From the NCBI GenBank assembly GCA_003550445.1, contig PUKG01000161.1, forward strand, positions 1 to 18,491: a stretch of 18,491 nucleotides of DNA. The letters run 5' to 3'. The notes beneath the pieces are model-generated. The model did no database searches. It saw only the letters and a program-made list of their open reading frames with translations, and was not told where the DNA came from. Source of the stretch: Halobacteroidaceae bacterium. Its GTDB lineage: Bacteria; Bacillota; Halanaerobiia; B1SED10-174. The translations under genes and the position numbers were made by a program. Of this stretch, positions 14,033 through 18,491 are shown piece after piece (position 1 is the stretch's first letter; the number at the start of each line of letters is the position of its first letter).

Positions 14033-15850
14033 GTGTTAAAGGAAAAGCTCAGGCGAATGCCGGCCCAAAGTGGGGTTTATATTTTAAAAGATCAAATGGG
14101 AGAAGTCCTTTATGTGGGTAAGGCAAAATCTTTACGCAACCGGGTTCGTTCTTATTTTCAAAAGGGGAATATCTCGCCCAAAACAAGGATGCTTCAGGAG
14201 AGAATTGGAGATTTCGAAGTTTACATTACCACAAATGAAGTAGAAGCAATGATTCTTGAAAGCAACCTGATTAAAAAGCATCAGCCACCTTTTAATATCA
14301 GGCTTAAGGATGATAAAACCTATCCCTACCTAAAAATAACCCTGCAGGAGGATTTTCCCCGGATAATAAAAACCAGGGAATTTCGCCGGGATGGAGCCCG
14401 CTATTTCGGACCATATACAAGTGTGGAAGCGGTAAACAGAACAATAAAATGGCTTCTCCGGCTTTTTCCCCTCCGAACCTGCAAGAGAAAAATTGTGCCC
14501 GGAGAAAACTGGGAACGGGCCTGTTTAAACTACCACATTAAAAAATGTTTAGGGCCGTGCATTGGAGCTGTTGATCCCGAGGAGTACCGAGAATGGGTAG
14601 AAAAAGTAATTCTTTTTCTGGAAGGAAAGCAAGAAGAACTTTTAGGCCAGGTAAAAAAGGGAATGAAAGAAGCAGCAAAACGACAGGATTTTGAGCAGGC
14701 GGCAGAATACCGGGATGCTCTTCAGGCCATGGAAAAGGTAAGAGAAAAACAAGAAGTGGTCTGGAAAGGCGACGAGGAAAAAGATGTCCTGGGTCTTTCC
14801 CTGGGAGAAGATCGGGCCTGCATCCAGGTATTCCAAATCAGGCATGGTCGCCTTTTAGGGCGGGAACATTTTTTCTTAGAAGGAACGGGAGAAAGGGAGG
14901 CAGGAGAAATCCTAACGGCTTTTTTAAAGCAGTATTATCTGGGGTCAAGGGGAGCTCCCCGGGAGGTGATTTTGCCTGAGGTTCCCGAGGAGAAGGATCT
15001 GGTTGCTTCCTGGCTTTCCCGGGAAGCCGGGCACAGGGTAGTCCTTACCGTTCCCCAGAGGGGTAAAAAGGCCAGGTTATTAAAACTTGCCCGGGAAAAC
15101 GCTGACCATCAGCTTCAGCAAGAAAACCTTTTGGAAGATGAAAAAAGGAAAAAAGAAGAACGGGATTTGAATCAATTACAAAAAGTCCTGGGACTGGAAA
15201 AATTCCCTCAGATAATTGAAGGTTTTGATATTTCCAATATTGGGGGAAAAGAGGCGGTTGGATCAATGGTGGTTTTTGTCCACGGGCGCCCGGCAGGCGA
15301 GAGGTACAGGCGCTTTAAAATAAAAACTGTGGAAGGAAGCAATGACGTTGCCATGATGGGTGAAGTTCTTGAACGCCGACTGGGTCGTTTAAAGGAAGGG
15401 GAAGGTGAAATCCCCGATTTGATCCTGATTGACGGGGGTAAAGGGCAGGTTAATAGAGCCCAGAGAGTTCTTAATATGTTTGGAATGGCAGATATCCCCT
15501 TAATCGGGCTGGCAAAAAGAGAGGAAGAAATTGTTTTTCCGGGGTCAAAAAAAACAATCAGGTTGGACCTGGGAAACCGCGGTCTTCAACTTCTCCAACA
15601 GGTTCGGGATGAGGCTCATCGTTTCGCCCTCGGTTATCACAGGAGGTTGAGGTTAAGGAGCATGACCCATAGCTTGTTGGAGGATATTCCGGGGATTGGA
15701 CCAAAAAAAAGAAAAGCCCTCCTGGACCATTTTGGTTCCCTTGCAGCTGTCAGGCAGGCAAATATTTTTGAATTAAGCAGGGTTCCGGGAATAAATAAAA
15801 AAACTGCAGAGATAATAAGAAATTGGCTACAGGAAAACCTCCATAATTAA
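14033..15850 (+). CDS. uvrC: UvrABC excinuclease subunit C
   Basis: 605 residues from GTG 14033; the GTG at 14024 is part of the SD (GAGGTGG, 14021-14027), so I take the later one. Domains in order: GIY-YIG nuclease (SGVYILKDQMGEVLYVGKAK) for the 3' incision; a cysteine cluster at about 150/164/172/176 (TCKRK ... ACLNYHIKKCLGPC), an FeS-cluster candidate; the UVR motif that contacts UvrB (KKGMKEAAKRQDFEQAAEYR); the RNase H-like domain for the 5' incision (EGFDISNIGGKEAVGS, DLILIDGGKGQ, EAHRFALGYHRRLR); and a C-terminal double helix-hairpin-helix (LLEDIPGIGPKKRKALL, LSRVPGINKKTAEII). Length matches the family. It acts in nucleotide excision repair and probably shares a transcript with xdhC by position only. 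Confidence 0.97.
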   Translation: MLKEKLRRMPAQSGVYILKDQMGEVLYVGKAKSLRNRVRSYFQKGNISPKTRMLQERIGDFEVYITTNEVEAMILESNLIKKHQPPFNIRLKDDKTYPYLKITLQEDFPRIIKTREFRRDGARYFGPYTSVEAVNRTIKWLLRLFPLRTCKRKIVPGENWERACLNYHIKKCLGPCIGAVDPEEYREWVEKVILFLEGKQEELLGQVKKGMKEAAKRQDFEQAAEYRDALQAMEKVREKQEVVWKGDEEKDVLGLSLGEDRACIQVFQIRHGRLLGREHFFLEGTGEREAGEILTAFLKQYYLGSRGAPREVILPEVPEEKDLVASWLSREAGHRVVLTVPQRGKKARLLKLARENADHQLQQENLLEDEKRKKEERDLNQLQKVLGLEKFPQIIEGFDISNIGGKEAVGSMVVFVHGRPAGERYRRFKIKTVEGSNDVAMMGEVLERRLGRLKEGEGEIPDLILIDGGKGQVNRAQRVLNMFGMADIPLIGLAKREEEIVFPGSKKTIRLDLGNRGLQLLQQVRDEAHRFALGYHRRLRLRSMTHSLLEDIPGIGPKKRKALLDHFGSLAAVRQANIFELSRVPGINKKTAEIIRNWLQENLHN

Positions 15851-15870
15851 AAAAATTATAATATAAATAC

Positions 15871-15899
15871 AAATTTTTAATATTGATATTAAAAAATTT
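15871..15899. repeat. AT-only imperfect inverted repeat between uvrC and the promoter
   Basis: The arms TTTTTAATAT (15874-15883) and ATATTAAAAA (15886-15895) pair perfectly around TG, and AAA/TTT flanks extend this with one bulged A. It lies in a 60-base almost GC-free stretch 12 bases upstream of a consensus -35. It may act as an UP-like element, a weak uvrC terminator or a binding site; the A/T bias also makes chance repeats likely. Confidence 0.4.
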
Positions 15900-15910
15900 A
15901 ATAAAAATCC

Positions 15911-15939
15911 TTGACAGGGTCCCTTTGGGACCCTATAAT
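15911..15939 (+). promoter_or_regulatory. Consensus sigma-A promoter with a palindromic spacer
   Basis: -35 TTGACA (15911-15916) and -10 TATAAT (15934-15939) are both exact consensus with an optimal 17-base spacer. The spacer itself is GGGTCCCTTTGGGACCC (15917-15933), a perfect seven-base inverted repeat around TTT, extended by one A-T pair into the hexamers. Such placement is typical of an operator that blocks polymerase. It should drive the DUF2089 to DUF4097 gene set that follows. Confidence 0.92.
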
Positions 15940-15962
15940 AATATTAAGATAATTAAAATTTT

Positions 15963-15979
15963 CCTTAATAAAATTAAGG
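15963..15979 (+). promoter_or_regulatory. Leader dyad just before the DUF2089 ribosome-binding site
   Basis: CCTTAAT (15963-15969), AAA, ATTAAGG (15973-15979) is a perfect seven-base inverted repeat with a three-base centre, the same 7-3-7 layout as the promoter dyad, in the expected 5' untranslated region. It ends three bases before the SD AAAGGAGGGG (15983-15992). It could be a second operator or a weak RNA hairpin. Confidence 0.6.
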
Positions 15980-15998
15980 GTGAAAGGAGGGGACGAAA

Positions 15999-16376
15999 AT
16001 GGCCAATCCGATTGTAGGAAAATGTCCGGTTTGTAATGAGGGAATGAATGTTACCAGGCTGGAGTGTCCCTACTGCCAGACTGCAGTGGAGGGAAAATTC
16101 GAGATATGCCGTTTCTGCCGCCTGGGTAAAGATCAGCTCCGCTTTGTGGAAGTTTTTATTAAATCGAGAGGGAACATTAAGGAAGTGGAAAGGGAACTTG
16201 GAATTTCTTATCCTACCGTCCGCTCGAAACTGGATAATGTTATTAAAGCTATGGGTTATGACGTTCAAACTGCTCCGGAGGATGAAACCGGCGCAAAACG
16301 TCGTGACATTTTGGATATGTTAAATAAAGGTGAAATTACTTCAAAAGAAGCCGTGAAAATGCTTAAGGATCTTTAA
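15999..16376 (+). CDS. DUF2089-type zinc-ribbon/HTH protein, probable regulator
   Basis: 125 residues. The N-terminus has CPVC (9-12) and CPYC (23-26) plus CRFC (37-40), a zinc-ribbon-like arrangement of six cysteines. Residues 58-85 (RGNIKEVERELGISYPTVRSKLDNVIKA) form a helix-turn-helix, and residues 101-125 (RRDILDMLNKGEITSKEAVKMLKDL) match the short SHOCT-like helical module of the two neighbouring proteins. The architecture is that of DUF2089 proteins, generally regarded as transcription regulators; the DNA target is not known. It is the first gene after a promoter carrying palindromes, so autoregulation through those sites is a reasonable inference. The SD AAAGGAGGGG gives a strong start at ATG 15999. 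Confidence 0.88.
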   Translation: MANPIVGKCPVCNEGMNVTRLECPYCQTAVEGKFEICRFCRLGKDQLRFVEVFIKSRGNIKEVERELGISYPTVRSKLDNVIKAMGYDVQTAPEDETGAKRRDILDMLNKGEITSKEAVKMLKDL

Positions 16377-16393
16377 AAAAGGAGGTGTTTTTT

Positions 16394-16753
16394 GTGAGTG
16401 AAGAGAGAAAGAAAATTCTGGAGATGCTGGCTGAAGGAAAAGTGAGCCCGGAAGAAGCCGACGATCTCCTGAATACACTGGAGAGGGGAGAAACAAAAAC
16501 CGTTCCAGAAAGAGCCAGGAGGTTATTAAAGGTTAGGATTAGCGAGGGAGGAACAGAAAAAGTTAATGTTAACCTTCCCCTTTCCCTGGCCAGGGTTGCC
16601 CTGAAATTTGTTCCTGCCGATGCCAAAAAAGAACTGGAAGAACAGGGGATTGATATTGAGGAACTTTTGAGTTCGGTTAGTAGTGAGTTGCAGGACGGAA
16701 AGATTGTAGATATCAAGGATGGAGATGACAGCGTAGAGATTTATATTGAATAA
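16394..16753 (+). CDS. Small protein with N-terminal SHOCT-like module
   Basis: 119 residues from GTG 16394; an upstream GTG at 16385 is the end of the SD itself (GGAGGTG, 16381-16387), so I reject it. Residues 3-29 (EERKKILEMLAEGKVSPEEADDLLNTL) are the SHOCT-like helical module. The rest (LLKVRISEGGTEKVNVNLPLSLARVALKFVP, written here as separate parts LLKVRISEGG and VNVNLPLSLARVALKFVP) is a small alpha/beta domain ending in acidic GDDSVEIYIE. It has no membrane span or signal peptide. Function is unknown; similar proteins accompany DUF4097/YvlB-type genes in Bacillota. It lies 17 bases after the DUF2089 gene in the same operon. Confidence 0.82.
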   Translation: MSEERKKILEMLAEGKVSPEEADDLLNTLERGETKTVPERARRLLKVRISEGGTEKVNVNLPLSLARVALKFVPADAKKELEEQGIDIEELLSSVSSELQDGKIVDIKDGDDSVEIYIE

Positions 16754-16765
16754 GGGGTGGGTGTA

Positions 16766-17095
16766 ATGGTTCGGCTTCCCTGGAAGTATAACTCTTTTTG
16801 TCTGGTAAGTTTTAAAAAGGGGAAACGAAGGATTTCTATACCCATACCTCTTTCTCTTGCCCAGGATTTTGTTGAAGCGGTCTGCTGGATTCTTTTCTGG
16901 TTATTGAAATTAACCGCAAATACAAAAATCCAGGCCCGGATTAATGAAAATTTACCCTTTACACTTAAGCCCGGGGAATTAATGAGAATATTAAAACTGC
17001 CCCACTGGTTTTTTAGTGAGCTCAGATTTTGTGGTTCCCTGGTGCTACTGCGGATCAGGGATGATGATTTTATGCTGGAAGTTAAATTGATTTAA
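16766..17095 (+). CDS. Hypothetical protein, module-less paralogue of its upstream neighbour
   Basis: 109 residues from ATG 16766, with GGGGTGGG (16754-16761) as the SD; a GTG at 16757 lies within that SD. The segment SFKKGKRRISIPIPLSLAQD parallels ISEGGTEKVNVNLPLSLARV of the protein before it, and the C-terminal RIRDDDFMLEVKLI parallels IKDGDDSVEIYIE, so the two appear to be diverged paralogues. This one has no SHOCT-like module and has gained a hydrophobic stretch (FVEAVCWILFWLLKL) that could be a membrane or membrane-surface helix. No function is recognised. It is spaced 12 bases from each neighbour, consistent with one operon. Confidence 0.72.
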   Translation: MVRLPWKYNSFCLVSFKKGKRRISIPIPLSLAQDFVEAVCWILFWLLKLTANTKIQARINENLPFTLKPGELMRILKLPHWFFSELRFCGSLVLLRIRDDDFMLEVKLI

Positions 17096-17107
17096 AGGGG
17101 GTTTAAA

Positions 17108-18238
17108 ATGAGCTCCAGACAGGACGAAAAACTCATGATATTGAAAATGCTGGACGAGGGAAAGATAACTCTGGAAGAGGCAAACGAACTGCTCGAGGCT
17201 CTTTATGAGAGAGGTGAAGAAACCCCGGGAGATGAAGAGTGGTCCAAGGATTTTAAAAAAGGTCTTCAGGGTTTAAAGAATGGAATGGAAAAGGGGATCA
17301 CTGAAGCCCGGGAAGGTTTTCAGAAAGGTAGAACCGAAATTGAAAAGGAAACAGAGGGGCTCGGGAGTTTTCTGAAAAGCTTTTTTGATTCCTTTTCCAC
17401 AGGGGTTGTTGGTAGTGGATTTGGTTTTACTGACCAGAAAAAAGGAGAGTTTAGTGGAGAAAAGGTTGAAATTTTTCTGGACACCCGGAACGGTAACATT
17501 GAAATCACCGAGAATTCAGGAGATCAATATGAATTGAATATTATTTCCAAAGTTCGTGCCGAAAATGAAGAAAAAGCAAAGCAAAAAAAAGATCGAGGGA
17601 TAGAAATCCAGGAGAATGGGAATCGTCTCTCCTTTAAGGTTACCGAACGGGAAATCGTGTCTAACCTCCGCCTTTCTCTGCCAAAGAAACACCTTTACAA
17701 TTTTAACCTGGATACCAGTAATGGCAGGATAGAAGTTTCAGGATTGAACGCTGACAAGGTTGAAGCCGATACCTCCAACGGAAGGGTTGTTTTCCGGGAT
17801 ATGTCCGGGAGAATTTTCCGGGGAGATACCTCCAACGGGAGAATTGAAATGAAAGGTTTGAAGGGCGAGGAGTTCATTGCGGATACTTCTAATGGGAGTA
17901 TTTACATTCAGGGAGCAGGAAAGGTTTTTAACGCAGATACATCCAATGGGAGTATTACCATAGAGCCGGAAATAAAAGGCGATGCTGAAATAAAAGCCGA
18001 TACCTCTAACGGTCGGATAAAACTCCACCTTCCCAAAGCCCAGGATTTTGGCTACAGGTTGAATGCAAGTACATCCATGGGAAGCCTGAATATTGAACTC
18101 CCAGAAATAGAATACAGCGAACGGCAGGAAACCTATTCTCGCAAAAGGGCTGTCGGAGCAACCCAGGGATACATGGATAAACCCTTTAAGGTCGAGGTTG
18201 AAGCCAGCACTTCCATGGGGAGCATCTTTATTGGTTAG
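17108..18238 (+). CDS. DUF4097-family beta-solenoid protein with N-terminal SHOCT-like module
   Basis: 376 residues. Residues 6-33 (DEKLMILKMLDEGKITLEEANELLEALY, quoted in part) are the SHOCT-like module; 35-110 form a charged, probably helical linker (GLQGLKNGMEKGITEAREGF); the remainder is a DUF4097 repeat domain. The motif D-T-S-N-G recurs at residues 202, 221, 240, 259, 277 and 298, preceded by a variant DTRNG at 125 and followed by STSMG at 321 and 367, mostly 18-21 residues apart, as expected for rungs of a beta-helix. It has no signal peptide or membrane span, so it appears cytoplasmic. It resembles YvlB of Bacillus in domain order. Function is unknown. The SD is AAAGGGGG at about 17094-17101. 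Confidence 0.87.
   Translation: MSSRQDEKLMILKMLDEGKITLEEANELLEALYERGEETPGDEEWSKDFKKGLQGLKNGMEKGITEAREGFQKGRTEIEKETEGLGSFLKSFFDSFSTGVVGSGFGFTDQKKGEFSGEKVEIFLDTRNGNIEITENSGDQYELNIISKVRAENEEKAKQKKDRGIEIQENGNRLSFKVTEREIVSNLRLSLPKKHLYNFNLDTSNGRIEVSGLNADKVEADTSNGRVVFRDMSGRIFRGDTSNGRIEMKGLKGEEFIADTSNGSIYIQGAGKVFNADTSNGSITIEPEIKGDAEIKADTSNGRIKLHLPKAQDFGYRLNASTSMGSLNIELPEIEYSERQETYSRKRAVGATQGYMDKPFKVEVEASTSMGSIFIG
17480..18220 (+). repeat. Internal DTSNG-type repeats of the DUF4097 gene
   Basis: The codons for DTSNG begin at 17711, 17768, 17825, 17882, 17936 and 17999, giving periods of 57, 57, 57, 54 and 63 bases. The DNA is also similar (GATACCTCCAACGG occurs at 17768 and 17825), while other copies differ at third positions. 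Related units are DTRNG at 17480 and STSMG at 18068 and 18206. Confidence 0.9.
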
Positions 18239-18261
18239 AACTTAAGAATTGGAGGAAGAAA

Positions 18262-18491
18262 ATGAAAATGAAGATTGGAATTTTAATTTCCCTGGCTTTA
18301 ATGCTGGCAGTTTCTTTAACCGGATGCTATGATGTTGGGTATGTTTTAAATCAAAGGATAGATGGAGAACTTGTTGCTGGTCCAAGGGGCTGGGCTGAAC
18401 TGGATTTTTTCAGCCGCAATGGTTCAATAACGGTAAAGCCAATAGAAGGTTCGGAATTTAAAATCGAAATGGAAATGCGAGTCAGAACCAA
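18262..18491 (+). CDS. DUF4097-like lipoprotein, 3' partial
   Basis: The gene runs off the window; 76 residues are visible from ATG 18262, preceded by the SD GGAGGAAG (18251-18258). The N-terminus MKMKIGILISLALMLAVSLT leads to the lipobox LTGC with Cys22, so the protein is predicted to be exported and lipid-anchored. Downstream, FFSRNGSITVKPIEGSEFKI parallels the first rung of the preceding protein (LDTRNGNIEITENSGDQYEL), and the next residues (EMEMRVRT) match its IISKVRA strand. It therefore looks like an extracytoplasmic counterpart of the cytoplasmic DUF4097 protein. It is 23 bases downstream in the same operon. Function is unknown. Confidence 0.82.
   Translation, partial: MKMKIGILISLALMLAVSLTGCYDVGYVLNQRIDGELVAGPRGWAELDFFSRNGSITVKPIEGSEFKIEMEMRVRT

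Overview
The window reads as chromosomal DNA from an anaerobic, moderately low-GC Bacillota (Clostridia/Halanaerobiia-like). The evidence is gene content (selenium-dependent molybdenum hydroxylase accessory genes, ferredoxin-like flavoenzymes, adenine deaminase), strong AGGAGG-type Shine-Dalgarno (SD) sites, frequent GTG/TTG starts, sigma-A-type promoters and tightly overlapping genes. One substrate-binding protein has a type I signal peptide instead of a lipobox, which hints at a diderm member. The species cannot be named from the sequence. No rRNA, tRNA, CRISPR array, transposase or phage gene was seen.

Region 1 (1-5516, +): nucleobase catabolism. A PreT-like flavin/FeS oxidoreductase (5' end outside the window), PreA, adenine deaminase and an AzgA/PbuG-type purine permease, closed by a strong terminator. 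Purine import and adenine-to-hypoxanthine conversion would feed a molybdenum hydroxylase, which is not in the window.

Region 2 (5548-7704, +): mocA-like nucleotidyltransferase, yqeB and yqeC with overlapping ends. yqeB and yqeC are recognised markers of the labile-selenium molybdenum hydroxylase trait. The cofactor theme returns at 13008-14009 with an XdhC-family factor. Between them lies a minus-strand pair with its own promoter, a THEP1-like NTPase and a SAM methyltransferase, which are candidate unassigned members of the same pathway.

Region 3 (7769-11665, +): a complete polar amino-acid ABC transporter (binding protein, permease, ATPase, permease) and a ROK-family sugar kinase. The first permease has no usable ATG/GTG/TTG at its proper N-terminus and appears to start at ATC. 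A bidirectional terminator separates the kinase from the convergent methyltransferase.

Region 4 (14033-15850, +): uvrC, directly behind xdhC.

Region 5 (15911-18491, +, continuing past the end): an operon with a consensus TTGACA-N17-TATAAT promoter whose whole spacer is a perfect dyad, and a second dyad of identical geometry in the leader. It encodes a DUF2089-type zinc-ribbon/HTH protein, a SHOCT-like small protein, a paralogue of it lacking that module, a DUF4097 repeat protein and a DUF4097-like lipoprotein (truncated). A common roughly 28-residue helical module is reused in three of these proteins. This looks like a self-regulated, envelope-related system of unknown function and is the least understood part of the window.
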